Of a DNA stretch of 64,000 nucleotides, positions 36,820 through 51,800 are shown in pieces (the first letter of the stretch is position 1; the number at the start of each line of letters is the position of its first letter). This DNA comes from Siderastrea radians (Eukaryota > Cnidaria > Anthozoa > Scleractinia > Rhizangiidae): positions 69,369,376-69,433,375 of the forward strand of contig OZ024890.1 in NCBI GenBank assembly GCA_964017195.1. The letters are read 5' to 3'. The notes under the pieces were generated by a model. It was not told where the DNA came from and ran no database searches. It saw only the letters and a program-made list of their open reading frames with translations. The position numbers and the translations under genes are program-made.

Positions 36820-39800
36820 CTGTCAATTGAAAGCGTACATTATCAATGCCTTTAAAAGTGATGCGATAACTGCAGCATGTAACTCCCATTGCTAGCCATA
36901 AAAACAAAACTGACTGCAGTCTTCCTTTTATTAACAACAGTACAATGTCAATTCGTATTTGGAGTATCATCCTTTACACCAACATCGATAATGCTTCCTT
37001 CTCAGGATCGAAAATTGATAATTGGAACTTGAAACTGAAGCTCAGACATTCTATGTGTATTTGACGAAGCGTAGTCAGAATATTTGCAGAGAAAAGCGGA
37101 CAAAACAACATGTAATTATTTTTGTGACATGGGCGTGTGTCCCGATGGTCTGACTTGAAAACAAACGCCCAACCTTTTCCAGTTTCATTCAAGCTATATA
37201 ATTTTTTTTTGAAAAGGGGAGTGGGGGGGGGGGGGGGGGTTTGCGGGAATAAAATATGATAATGGCCAAAGAAAAACATCAGCGTTTTTCAAAATAATTG
37301 TCTATGACGTGGCAACAAGATCATCTTTGTACCTATATCACGTTCATTTTCCTCCTCCGAGTCAGAGCCAAGTCCCTCCTCCTCCCACCATTCTTTCTTC
37401 TTGTTCATTTGCTCACGCATGATGACACAGCGTCGTTTTGTTCTGGACTCGACACCAGCAGCACTTATTAATGACTCTTGCTTTTTGATCTCTTCGTCGA
37501 CACGCTGCTCCAACTTCTTGCGCTCCTGACATAAAAAGAAGTTAATCAAGTCAAGCAGTTTCATTCCACCAAATCATTTCCAGCACTTATCTCGCCTTTT
37601 TTCAAGAAATAAATTTGACAGGACAAGGAAAGTTTAATCGACAGAGTTAAAAAAATTATACATAGCAGAGCATAAGCACCAACCCTTCAAGATACCGTAA
37701 ACTGCCGCTTATAAGCACTCCCGCCTATAAGCCCCCCCGGTTATAGACCCATCTACCTGTAAACAAAAAAATACATCCCATTATAAGCCCCCCTAGTTTT
37801 CCTTGTTTCCGTAGTATTAAGCACTCTCACAGAACACTGCGAAGATGATCTCTGAGCTTCTGTTTTGTTCCGTTCCGGTTACGTTCGTGTTGTTACAGTT
37901 GTGATTTTGTTCTTAAAATTGAAATGAATTCGATTTATTGTGACGTTTTAAAGCTTCATTAAATACTAGTAAATTAAAAACGTATTTCGATCAACCCTGC
38001 TGTGGCTCATTTCGAAACGTTTTGTTTATTCCGCTTACAAGCTCCCCCCCCCCCCCCGGGATATAAGCCCCTCCGTTTATAAGCCCACCCAAAACCCCTT
38101 ACGAAGTTGTATAAGCCCAGGGCTTATAAGCGGCAGTTTACGGTTTTGTAAACCACTTTTATTTTCTCTCAGTACAGCCCATCACGAAGCTATTCAGCAC
38201 CAGGATGGGAGTAACAACTGGCAGTTTGGAGCTACAAACAACAGCTGGACATCAAATAATGGCCAAGAGAAAATTACCCATGTCCTAGTGTCCGGACAAA
38301 AGCTGCTTTGAAAACCCACGATGGCCAATTTGTAGACAAGTACAAATCTACCCTGAGCATTGCAAGCATTGCTTTCTCAAAATAAGTTGGTATGGCATAT
38401 GTCCTGATGATGATGGTGGTTTTTACACTTGCACAAGAGCACCCGTCACACTTAAATGATGTCTGGACTGTCTGGACATTTAGCTGAGTTTCTAATTTCT
38501 CTAATACCTGGATGTCCTTTTCCATTTGTACCAGTTCTTGCTCACTTCTTTTCCTTCTTCTCTCGACTTTCTCTGTGGCTTTCTGCTGATCCATACCTCC
38601 TCCTCCTCTGCCCCCAGGAGGCCTGCCTCGTCTCCTTTGCCCAACTTGCTGAGTTGATGGTGGAGGCTTCCTCTTCTTCCTTGGAGGAGGGCTATCCTCT
38701 TCGTCCTCGGGGTCAAATTCTTCGTCTGCTTCTGAGAACTCGTCCTGTTCTTGGTCTTCTTCCGTTGTATCCTCTTGCTCTTCTTCTGCAATATTGTCTT
38801 CTGCTGCGTCTTGCTTTTCCTGCTGATAATCATAAAGTTAAAAGTAATCTTAAGGTGACACTCAAGGTATTGACTGCTGAATGGAAGTGCACAAGGAATA
38901 GGGGAGATTATTCTGAGCACTAACAAGGGTTAACGTCAAGTAAACGTCTCTCACTTTAAAAACAAGTTTGGAATTTTAGTCCCTGCTGTAGATTAAATGT
39001 CGCAGACAGGTTGCTAAGAGGCGCACACAACTGGCACTTCACTTCACTTTTTCTTGCATGAAGCAACAAGGATCATCTCCACTCCTTAAACTGGATGGGA
39101 TACTGGTTCATCACAGGTGGAGAAAGATCAAGTGGAAGTCCCTTTTCAGGGGTAACAACACGGTGGCACGGGTCAGGAATTCAACAATCAACGTAAATGT
39201 TCAGACTGAAGGTATGGGCACAGTGGTTCAAAGCAGGATTAAATTAACCCTGGATATATCTTTACAAATGGCTTTCAGGGCTTTGAGAAACCCACACCTG
39301 TTCTCTACATCATGTTGTGCGGTTTCCTTAGACAAAGAGCTTTATTCTACATTGTAACTCTCGACCCAGGTGTATAAATGGGTATCAGTGAACTGTTAGG
39401 GAATCTCAAACAAAATTCTGGCTGGGCACCCTGTGATGGAGTAGCATCTCATTTAGTGGGGAGGACTCCCAGTTGCTTCAAGGTTCAGAAACCAAATCTA
39501 GAGCAATGGCCTTGATGAGCCATCTGGGGCGAGTTGCATAAAACTTAACGACCTGCGTTAACTTTTAACGTCAGACGTTCACTCCAGTCAGTCTCTATTT
39601 TAACGTCTGAAGTTAGTAGTTACGCCTTGCGTTAGGTTTTATGCAACTCACCCCTGATTTGCTCACACATGTCTCAAAGTTTTATGTTAACGTCCTTGGA
39701 CATTACTTATCTGTCCAAGTTCACAATTTTCGTGAAGCTTTTCTCTTGGTAAACTGGGTCTCAGAACACACAATGGAGACAGACATATTTAACTGTCAAA

Positions 39801-42800
39801 TGAAGGTTCTTGGTAATATAAACAGCCCACGTAAAATGTTTAATGAGGTCAGCAGCTGGGCCATGCTAAGACAATTAGAAGGCCCACTCATGCATCAGTG
39901 AGTAACAGGTGATGGAAGCTAACAATTATCGTTAAACAGAAGGCAACTTAAGTTCAACTTCTGATGATCACTTGAAGTGGTAAAGAGTGTACATAGCGTA
40001 GTTGAAGGAAAACATTTTAAGAAATTAAAATTTTCACTGTTTTCCGGGATCTTTTCCGAGGTTAAGAATATTTAAAATCGACATTTCGATCAGTTTCACT
40101 GATCTTCTTCAGGCTGTTGTTAAAAATGACAATATGGCGGATTGTTTCTCATGTTCAGCTTGGTAACCGCACCAATAAATCGTGACTATTACACGACGTA
40201 TGTGAAAAAAGGGCGGGAAAATGTAACGAGGCCTGTTGAGTAATTTTACATTTGTGATACTTCACTGACTATTACAGTCTCCCTCAGGATCGAAGAAGGA
40301 GTTCAGGATTGATTTCCACGTTTCAACATGGTCAAAACTGTTAAGCACTTTCATTCCGCGGTGCTTCTGTCGCAGTGATTCAATTCCTTCGAGAACCTTC
40401 CTTTGTCTCAACCCTCTCTCTGTCGCTACGATTTTTGCGTTTGTCCAGTCAATACTTCTTTGGCACTCAATAGTGTGTCGTGCTAGGCCTCCATCTTCTT
40501 TGCCCATTCGTCTTTTGGCCGATAGAGTGTTTCCTTTTTGAAGGTCTTCATTTGTTAATCTGACTTTGTCCATGTGTTCTTTCTTTCGTGTTTGGAACAG
40601 GCGCCATGTCTCTCCTACATACACTGAATTCTGGCAGGTACACGGAATCTTATATACAACACATTTCTGCCTTTCACTGAGCGGCTCTTGACATGTACGT
40701 TTTCACATACGTCGTGTAATAGTCACGATTTATTGGTGCGGTTACCAAGCTGAACATGAGAAACAATCCGCCATATTGTCATTTTTAACAACAGCCTGAA
40801 GAAGATCAGTGAAACTGATCGAAACGTCGATTTTAAATATTCTTAACCTCGGAAAAGATCCCGGAAAACAGTGAAAATTTTAATTTCTTAAGATGAGAGG
40901 TGAAAGTTTCAGAAATAGGAAAACATTTTAATTATTGGATTTACCTTTGATTTCTCCACTTTCTCCGCCTCTTTTGTCACAACAGCATTTTTATCTGTTT
41001 TGTGTCTAGAAGCCTCCTGTAACACACAAATATGTCAGTCAATACACAAGACCAGCATGAATTTTATTGCTACAAGGAATACTGCTATAACTGTTTAAGA
41101 CCATTCACTGGTTTAACATTAATGAATTACTAACATCAGCTCCTCCAGGAGCACACGATATACACAAGACCATGTATTAAGTGCCTAGGAAAGCAGAGGT
41201 ACATATTCCATTTGTTGGAGGTTTGCCCAATTGCTTGTTCATTTGTTCCTTTGCTTGTTCATTCATTCTTTACAATCCCAGGTAACACATATATTCTGAA
41301 TGAGTTCAATGAATTCCTGAGTCCCCTAAAGTATTCCCTCCCTAATTGGAAACATAAAATTGTGACCCCCTCCTATCTATATGATTGACCACCCTAATAG
41401 CTTTTCAACTGCATCTTCTGAGTACAAAATTGCTGTAAGGCCTTACAATCAGGACTTAATTGAATGTATACAATACAGTATCTCGACATTTAGCAGTTTC
41501 AAACCACTTCACTTTGATTGATTTGATTTTGTGGCAGAAAAGAGACTGATTTGCAGGCTAATTGCTAACAAATTAGAGGAAATAATTCAGAGATGTGTAA
41601 GACAGTTTATACAGTGTACCTTGTGATGAGCCTTTGGAGACTTCTTCTTTATGGTCTCCAGTTCCTTTTCTTTCTCATCTTCCTACAATTTCACACAGAC
41701 ATTTATCACAAAATCTGGGAACCAAATAAAGTGGGGCTTTAAGGGGGGGCGGGCATAGGGTTAGGGTTAGGGGGGTTACTTATCTTTTCACTTAGCTCAA
41801 CATTTAATGGTACTGTTCATTGATTCATTGTTAACGTTCACAGTTAAGGCGTCCACAAAGAAGAAGAATTTGCACAGTCAATGCAACATACAGTTCCAGC
41901 ATAAAATGATGGAACTGTTGATCCATTTTAATCTGTACTATTGCCTTTGCCTGAACTGAGGGGGCAAGCATTGGTAAACATAACCCACCTTAACTGATAG
42001 CATCACAGCTGGGTAGAGCTCATCTTTCAGGTATTTATACAGCTTTTTCTCATTACTGTTGGTACTCTTCTGATAGGAACTGTAATGAAATATGACATTA
42101 CTAAGACTTTAGTTGGCAACTCAGAGTCAAATATGCCATGCATTATTGCCCCTAACTGGCTGATTTCTCTCCATATTTCCCCCAGTTAAGAATTAGCACT
42201 GATATACTAAAGAGAAATGTGATGTTTATCAGTTCCTCTACTCAGTACCTCAATTGAAATACTGTGCCTCACTTCAAGTCACACAATTTGAGAAAGCAGT
42301 TTTAATCAAACTGTCGACCGACTACTAGCCAACTGTTAACTGCCTATTAACCGTTTGTCACTTGGCTGCCCTTCTGCCAACTTTTGATTGACAGTTTTTT
42401 TCAGAAGGAATTCTACTTCACCCAAACTCTGATAATGCAAGCTCAAATTTAGTGTCTTATAGAAAAGGACTGCGTTATTAACTTAAAACGTATATTTTTC
42501 AGTGTTGAATAGCCAGTTACCAACACAGTCCTTCTAACCCAGATAATTAAGCAAGCTCAAAACAAACTGTCTAAACATGAAACCTATTACAAACAGCACT
42601 ATACTCTTGCTGCATCTTGCTGCCTGTAGTGTCCAGTTGGTCGAAACATAGCTGGGTTACAGTGTATATAAAGTGAAAATGATATAAATCTTTACAAAAT
42701 GTAATTTCTCACAGTTGCTTGGAAACTTTGTCTACAAATTTTTCAGTCCTCTTTTTAAGAATGTTGTAGAACAAATCCTTCTAGAAAATTCATTTCAAAA

Positions 42801-45800
42801 TTTGGTCTTACACAGTAAATACTGCCCTTCTCATTGTCACTGAAGATTGCCAAAATGTTTTCTCAACATTTTTTTATGCTTTCTATATGGTCCAGTTCAT
42901 GAAAACAGATCTTGACCATTATTTTGTTTTCTGAGCTGCATAAATTAGTTTTCCACATTATTATGGAATGAAGAACATATTGCATATCAAACAAAACAAA
43001 AGTTGCATGGTCAGCTGGACTGGTTCTCCTACCACTGAAGAAAATGGCTAACTTAATTACTAACAATGTAGCAGGTTTGTGGCTATTAATTTTATGGTGA
43101 ATGAAAATTATACCTTGAAGAAACATGACTGGCTGAGTGGCAGTCTGAGAACACCTTTCTGGGATCGGACTACATGTAGCTAAGTTGTGATCAACTTTAG
43201 CTAGTTGAAACTGGCAAAGGTCTACAGAAAGTTAAAGTTGCGCAGCTCGCAATTACACTTGCGTCTTCACTGGTCACATGTTCAAATGTGTCTTCCATAT
43301 TTACACACTAAAAATTATGATCCACACATGAATGAATGAGTGAGTGAATGTATGAACAGCCAAAGTAGTTTTAGAATATAAACTGGCTTACAAGCAGAAT
43401 AATCAACTACAATCATGGACATTTATAATACATTTAGCCTTACAACCCCTAAACCAGTTTTTCTCACCAGTGAAAATAAAGCTGAATAGAAACACTGTGC
43501 AACAATAAGTAACTGTTTACCTCAGAAGCTTATCCCAGTCGTGGCAATTTAAACACACTGTCTCCCAGCTGAAAAACAACGAAAAAATATGTAAATACCA
43601 CATCAACTTCACTGAACTCTAAGCAACCACCGCTCTTTAAAAAAATTTTAAAACAAAACGCATGTAATTTAGAGGTCGAAGAAAGCTCCATTTTTGATAC
43701 CCTTTGGTGGTACAGTGTCTTGATCATTAAAACCCATAAAAAAGGAGCAAAAGACAAGAAGGAAAAATCTTAAGCCAAACAGTGTGACAATTTCACTGCT
43801 TCATTAAATATGCTTCACATGGCCTCAGCATTTTTGCCACCAGCTGGTCAGGAAGGCTAATTAACATAACAGCTTCATGGTTTATTTAATTTGCTCTTAC
43901 TTGGCGAATCATAATAATGGAAACATAATATACAATGTGCCATATATGGTAGAACGTTCCAACCTAAAGCAAACATTGCTTTAGTTTGTTTACATGGTAA
44001 AGTGTTAAAATAGAAATCATAGAGGTGGCTACTATTGCATTTATTCCACAGGTATTTGTTTATTATGTGCAATCTTGCTACAGAATTGTTTCTTGATTTT
44101 ATTCTTTTCACAGGCTTTGAATTAATCTTACAAGAAGCCAAAGAGATGAAAAATACAGCAGATGAGACTTGCTGTATTTAACATGTTTATGTAAGCTGTG
44201 TTCTCCTCAATTTAGTGAAACAGCACATTTACAATTATAATGCACAGTCAGATCAATATATTTGTTAATTATAATTTCATGCCGTTGGGAAATGATAGAT
44301 AAATACCCCACTGGTCATTCAAACTAGGGGACAATTTTGCAATAAAAAGGTAGCCATTTTACTTAAGGCTGCAGTATTCTTTAAAGTTTTAAAGTGAAAA
44401 ATAAAACAAAAATACACATAAAATATGACTCAGATAATAAAAGTTACAACAGAAGGAGAGATTGAAAAAGTTCAGTGACATTCACAACAAAAACAATTGG
44501 TTTAGTTAAATCACCTTAAACTGAAATTTGTTTATTGAAAGTGCAGAAAAGGTTGACTAAGGGATCTTGCAGAGCTCTATAAACAAGATTGGGCATTCAG
44601 CAGATCAAGGTTCTGATATGTCAAATAACAACCTTAAAGAAATGCTAACTCCACTGAAATGCACAATGGTAAAAGTTACGATAGCGCAGTTTTATTGCTA
44701 AGAGAGATTAAAAAAATCTGTAAAGAGCAATGCATTGGGCCCAGTAAATCAGCCTTTAATAGAAGTTCTCAAGACACCACATCAGCCCCTGAAAACAATT
44801 TCCTACCATGATGCTGCCAGTAGAATGATTATAAGCATGATTACCTCACTTCACGAAGACAACTTAGGTAAACTGAATACTTATACAGACTCCAAATTCT
44901 GCACATGTATATATACTCTTTGTATTCTCTCACAAGAAATAGTTTTGCTTCCCCCTACAAGTTGTCCCTTATCGCTGCTCTTTTAAGAAAGGAATGCTAC
45001 AATTTCTTGCAGTTGGTTTTCTGTATTACATAAATTCTCATCACCATTTGGTTTAAAAATGTATTTATACTGTAATAAGAAATTAGAAGTTGATCCCGCT
45101 AGGAAATTTGAGGGTTAAAGGGTTGGCATGGATATAAAATGTGTACTCTGTAATTTTTAGTTTCATTTCATAAATCTTTGGCTTGATAATTAAATCAATG
45201 TCAACTTACAAAACGATCGGCCAGTTTTTAACTCTAGCTGAGAAGTAATTGCACCCCACTTTGAGTACAACAAACTTATCAGTAGAAATTTGGAATTCAA
45301 GGGGTGTAGAGATTATCACTCTGATAACAGTGCATTAATTTATGAACTTATATTGAGTCAGACAATACTAACTGAAGTCTCAGTTATATACTCATTGTTG
45401 GTTTATCAGAGAATTAAAAAAAATGCAGAACAAATAAAGCAACAATTGAAGGAAAGTTTGGGTATCTTAACAAGCTTGTGAATTGTTTTATTTATAGTTT
45501 GACAAGTGTCCATTAATAAGTCTAGGCAGCTTGACAAGTTGATCTGAGAAGGCACAAAAAATTTATTGTTCTCAAGTAGACCATTAAACACTTCCTTGTG
45601 ACAATTTACCAAGCCTGAACTAAATTTAAATAAATAACTTGTTTGTTGATCTTGAAAGAGTTCAAGGCACTATTTGTTTCATAAAATACAATAAAAGAAA
45701 GACAGAAAAAACATTCCAGTCAGTTACAAAAATTGCCTCAATGTCTAATGATGGTGTAAATCAATGAATTCAAGTTGAATTTTGCATTTTCAAATGCAAG

Positions 45801-48800
45801 ATAGTTCGTTTCGATTTCCATTGTTGTTTGTTTGTCGCCTTTACCGGACAAATTTCACTGACTTAGTTGCTTTCTTAAGTTTGCCAAAATGTCCAAAAAT
45901 TATGCTTTAATGCGGTTTAAAAAAAATTAAAATTGTGAAATTTCATACAAGCATGAATTATCTTTGCCGCAATTTCTGTAGACTTGTTTAGGGGGTGTTT
46001 TGTGTTCCCATCAGAGCCATGGCTGCACTGACAATAATTCTTTTGTGGCAACTATTAAAATCCTTCATGGTCAAAAACTCAGAGTTTGTTTACGCATGGA
46101 TTCCCTCCATTCAAATGAATCAATTAGTAGGGCAAAAAACCTACATACATTTATCAGTTTTCAATGAAAAAAATTAGTTTTCTGCAGTATCTTGTGACAT
46201 ACTGTCAAAGGATTTTCTGGAAGGCAGCTATGAAACTTAAGAGGGACATTTGCAATCCCCACACAGTGACATTTGATGCAGATACATGTATGAAGGAACA
46301 AAAAAACTTTCAAACGTCTTGAGCAAACACGTATACCGAATGATGATTAAGAAACTGGTCTATTGAAAGAAACACCAGTGCCACAGAGCATCAAAGAGAT
46401 CTCACTCTGAGCAGGTATTGCTAAAGCCCACAGAACTACCAACAGATGGCATTTAATTATTTTGTTTACATTTGTTGCACATGCACTGAATTGATGCATT
46501 TGCATTGCCATAGCATTGGACTAGAATGGTGTGCACATTAATTAACAATTAGTGCAATTAGTGTGGACAACTTTCAGTTAAAACCATTACTTACCCTGTT
46601 CGGCGCCCCTTCTTTCCTATTACTTCACGGTAAAGTCTCAAATCTGGCAAAACAAAAGAACGAAAACAGAAATTCTAAGATAACGATCCCAACAAAGCTT
46701 TGCTGCACATTTTCCCACAAACAACTGACAGGCAACAGTACAGTGTTAGATCTTATTTATGTTGAGCTGTGAATATACATTTGTCCACAACCAAAAGCTG
46801 TAATTCCAAATAAAATTTAAAAAGATTAAGCAAAATAAAAGCAACCAGTAACTGCAAGTCTTATGTGGTGAATACATTTTCTACAAAACACTAGGGTTGA
46901 AATGGTTAAGGTTTAATCTTGCCGAGTGTTGTGATCACCATTGACACCAAAAGACAGATGACAAATTACAGTTGAAATTTAGCCAGCTGATTTCCAGTAA
47001 CTATTGACATGTAGTAGGTAAATCAAACAATAAAATACATTAACATTTAATCATTCTTACATAATAACGAGTTATCTACTAAAGATATCCACTTCTCATG
47101 AATGGAGTTTTTTCTTCAATAACTAAGTGCATGAACTGAGAGAGTAATGCACATTACAAGTCCATTAAGAATTGTTACTTCTCACACATGTATTCCCCAC
47201 AAGGGGAAAATGAGGTGCCAATCAAACAACTTGATTAGAAAGTTTTTTCAAAGTCAAAAGGGATGTTACTAAAGGGTTAAATCAAGCTTAAAATAAATGT
47301 AACATTTTTCAGGAAAAGGTCTACTTCAACTTTGAAAATGTTCAGACCTCTTTTCTTTTCGACCTAAAACTTCAGACAAAAAAACTTTCAGTCAGGAGCA
47401 TTTTCAGGTGATATACTTGATTACTGACACTCCAAGTAGAAAATAATAAAATAGTCATTATGACTATAATGAGCAACGTCTGGATCATAACTTTGTCTAC
47501 CAATTTTTAATGCAAATACCCAAGGTAAAATCAAAAGCAGCTTACAATCACATTTAATAGTTTTAAACAAACATCAGACTAAACCATTGTTCATCCATTC
47601 AAGTGAAAACCACTGCAGTCTAAGTAAAGTGGTTAAAGTGGTTATAGTGGTTTTAGAAACAAAAGTGGCCTGGCAGTTTTACATATGATTAATTTTTTGG
47701 AACAATTATTTTAGAAGTTTTATTGATGTGATGTTCAATGTTAACTTGATCCCAGTGCAAAAAGCCTGTCAGAAAAAGTGGAAATTTCAATGTTCAGATG
47801 CTGCATTTATTTCTTCAGAAATTTAACTTTTCCAACATTCAGTTTTGTCCACAACTTGGAGGTCTGAAAACTTTTAAAGCTTAAGTATACTGTACTTGAT
47901 TTAAGTGACTCAAAAGACATTTCTTTAAAAACACAGGCAAGTTTGGACTGAACAAGAACTTAACCTTCCCATAATATTTACGATTTTCAGGGTGCTCAAG
48001 ATTAAAACATGTCACACTGCGATGCACCTTTATGGCAATGACAATGTTCAAGAGAGACAAGAACAACTATTGCTTACATATATTAGCACACTACAAGCTA
48101 AACACTGACCTACATTTTTTCACTGTGAGCGAAGGTTTTTATGGTACTGACTGAGTTAAGGATATAACCACTTCTTATTAGCTAAAGCAAGGGCTAAACA
48201 ACATTGTTGGTTAATGCTTTGAGTATACAAGTAATTATAAAATGAGCCACTTTTAACAAGAGCTGAGCTGTTCTACTACAAACGCAATTGGACAAGAATA
48301 CCTCTACATGTCAAAGAATGACAACTTTAAGAGCAAAAAGAATATCATTTTCAAACTATGCACGCTTCTGTAAAATTTCCATGAAATCTAAAGAAAAAGG
48401 TCTCAACAGAGAAATATTGCTGTGGAGTTTTAGTTGGTAAGTTCTAACAACGTAAACAATCCACGCTTGGCTGGTCACAGATCTGTGGTTTTTATAAATA
48501 TTCAAACTTCAGGCAAGATCTGTTCTAAGAAGTCGTTTTGATGCCTTAACAAAGAAAGTCAATTTTAATTCTTGGAACCTAGAGGTTCATTTTGCATGTG
48601 CCTTTATAACAGCTATTTTTCAGGCTAAAAATCCCCAAACCACCCTAAATCCAACCTCAAACATACTAAATCAAGTTAAGTTTAGATTATGCTAAATTAA
48701 AAATATATATAGTACAACCTAGCGTAGCGTAGTAAAGGCTTAAGGTGGATTCCTTTAAATCTAGCTAACATCAAAATGAAAAAGTCTTCACTTCTAAAGA

Positions 48801-51800
48801 AGACATTAATACCTACATTTTAGAGCAGAGACAAAGACCAGAGAGAAAATAATTCAACTGAAAAAGCCATGAGCTTCTTGCCTCAAGATGACTTTTTAAA
48901 ACATATGCAAAACATGCAAGCCCCATGAAACATTTATTCCTTTCTGTTGTTTGTTCTGACATGTGACTAAGCCTAATTGCATTCTCCTTGTAGCCATACA
49001 ATAGATTTTTAATTTGAATCTTGTCAACAACCTCAGTGAACAATGTGGCTGCTTAGAGTCGATTGGAACATAGGGAAAAACGGAGTGTAAACACTAACTG
49101 CTCTTAAGAGACAAGTTCAGTGATTGGATCTTCCCCTGGGCTGTCACCTGCTATAGTCGAATGCTTCTTTTCATTGGCAGTTCCAATATCAACAAAGCCT
49201 TGAAAACCACAAATTTATGCAAATTAGATTTCTGAAATGCATGGCAAATTTCCATGACAAAAGCCTACAGAAAGAGTGTTTGGCAAAAGCAAACAATAGC
49301 TTGAAAAGCATCTTTTAGAACAAATAACTAGAAACATAGCATTAAAAAGAAAAGAATAGATTATAGTGCAAGTCTCAAAAGGATTGGAAAATTCCACTTT
49401 GTTTCTAAAAGCTTAAATACGGATGACCTTATCCAAGTTGGAGTTTGTGTGCTACAATTTTTCATGAATAAACTGAGAGCTCAAATTTCACACAGGGAAA
49501 CTAAACAATGCACACCATAAAATGCCGTTTGAAATCTACTTTTATTAGTCTAAAAATTGAAATTTATATAAGGGAGAAGACAAGAGATAAAAAAAGTGTA
49601 AAGACTATAGTCAAAGATGAAACAGAAACTCAGACTGAACAGAAACTCTTTGGATGAGTTAGTGAGCTGTCTCAACATAAGTACCTACAATTTGCATGTG
49701 CTATTACACTCAATTAAAAGAGAAAAATAAACAAATTAGAGCAACTAAAACTAACAAGGAAAGAGAAACACTTCCAGTGTAGTCAGAATATAAAAAAATG
49801 TATCTAGTCAATGTAAGAAAAAATGCAACGTGATAGAATTCTTGCAAAATTATCCAAATTGTTTGCAAATGTAGGTAAATGTATTTGACTTGTGCAAAAA
49901 TAAAATCATCAATCTAGTCTGATATTCTTAAGTCGATGCACACTCAAGAAATACAATTAAAAATGAAAAATTGTAAATAAACAATTAACCCTATAATGTA
50001 AAATGCTAGGTCTCCTTCAAGGAGCAAATACTTCTAACCACATAGGTGCTGTTGATCTACAAGTATCTTGATAGAAGGTCTTTCAGGTCGGTGAAGACCG
50101 TGGGAAATTAACGCCTAGTCTCAAATTACCTCCTGCGAATTACCTTTCTAATGTTATTATGCCACTTATTGGCTTCAGTGAAATAACGATTTGACTGTAA
50201 GATACCAATGAATAGAACAATCAACTCTTAAAAATATTTTTGCCCTGACTGTTGAATCTCACATTGCCAAGTTTAATTCATAATATTTGCGATTGTAAAG
50301 TACAAATTAAGACTTTGGTTCTTCTTACATAAATATTTTGCATAATGTACCTATGGGCATTAGCAGCAAAATTTATAGCAAATAACAAATAATCAACTGA
50401 AGTAGAGATGACAACATAACAGCAGGCAATAGCTTTTGCATTAAAATGGAGTCCTTGCCAATTATTAAAACAGGTATTACCTGATATTTTTTGCCAAACT
50501 TCATTAGTGTTCAGAACCCCTGATGTTTATTAAAATGCTTATCTCACATGCATTATTTTATGATTTAAAAATAGCAAAACATGTGGTAGTAAAAATTTGC
50601 ACTGTTCAAACTGTTCAAACTTACTCTCAATGACAAACCTGAAGTTTCCAAAAAAACATTTTTTTTCACATTTTGTTGGTCAATGTTGAAGAATTTCTTG
50701 TTTAAAAATGTTTCTTTAGAGACTAGGCTTTTCAGTCTATTTGAATTATAAATAACAGACTTGCTTGTCTGTAGATTTGTCTAGCTCTGCAAGTTTCCGT
50801 CACTGTCGTTAATCAAATGGCAAGATGAAGGTTGTGTGAAAATATTATAGTTAATTAAAACCAATTTATGCCAGTGACAACACCCAAATTGTCCATACTT
50901 GTTTTCAAACTTGTTTGGAACAACTTAAATATTTATTTAACATAATTTTCAATAAATAAATAAATATACAATATGGCTAAGGTTTTACTGCTGCTTTATT
51001 CGATGATAATAGTAGTTTTTCCTAAGCAAGATGTAGTGACTTTCCCAAGGATTTTTATAAACAGTCTTTCATAACTTCCTTTGTTTGCTAATGTCATATA
51101 CAGTCAGTATAGGTGGCTTAATTATTTAAGCAATTTTTTAATGAAATCCAAATTTCACTAAATTAAGCAACTAGTTGCTAAAATAGTATTCATTAGGTAG
51201 GTGAAAACACTACCTACAGTAATCAATTATCAAAATTCTCATAAACAGCATATGTACATCATGCAATAATCAAGCAAAGAAATAAGTTCCTGAAAATTTT
51301 AGGAATGAATTAAAAAGATTAGACCTAAAGATTTAATACTTAAGACGATTTCCGCTCAACGTTCGAGCAGTAAGTGCAAAAATTAAGTTACCAAAAAAAT
51401 ACTTGCAGCACTGTCACATTTTGAGAACAGATAAGAAGAACTTATCGTTACTTTTGCTCCCAAGCTGACCCCGCGAGAGAAAATTGGATTTGAAGTTATC
51501 AATATTTCAATTAAAAAGACGCTTCATGTCAGTTCAAAACAAAATGGCGCCCGTTTTTAGCATACTTTTACGAGATTTGAAATTAATTTTCTTGAGAATG
51601 CTTGAGAATTTCATCGCGGGGTCAATTGGGCAAGTGAACTAGAGTGAGATGTTTCAAATAGCATTTAAAATGTTACCGTGCTATGAGTAGTTTTTTGGTA
51701 AATATTTTTTGCACTTATTGCTCGAACGTTGAGCGGAATCCGTCTTAATATTTAGACAGCTGGAACTAATAAGTCACACCTACCACCAAAATACCAATAA

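Noticed and set aside
41757..41777. Telomere-like TAGGGTTAGGG
   Set aside because: Only two units inside an intron; no array.
49128..49198. Possible extra exon of the CECR2-like gene
   Set aside because: It has borderline splice signals but would interrupt the phase-correct join of the 51784 and 46595 exons (YWYFG to LRLYRE).
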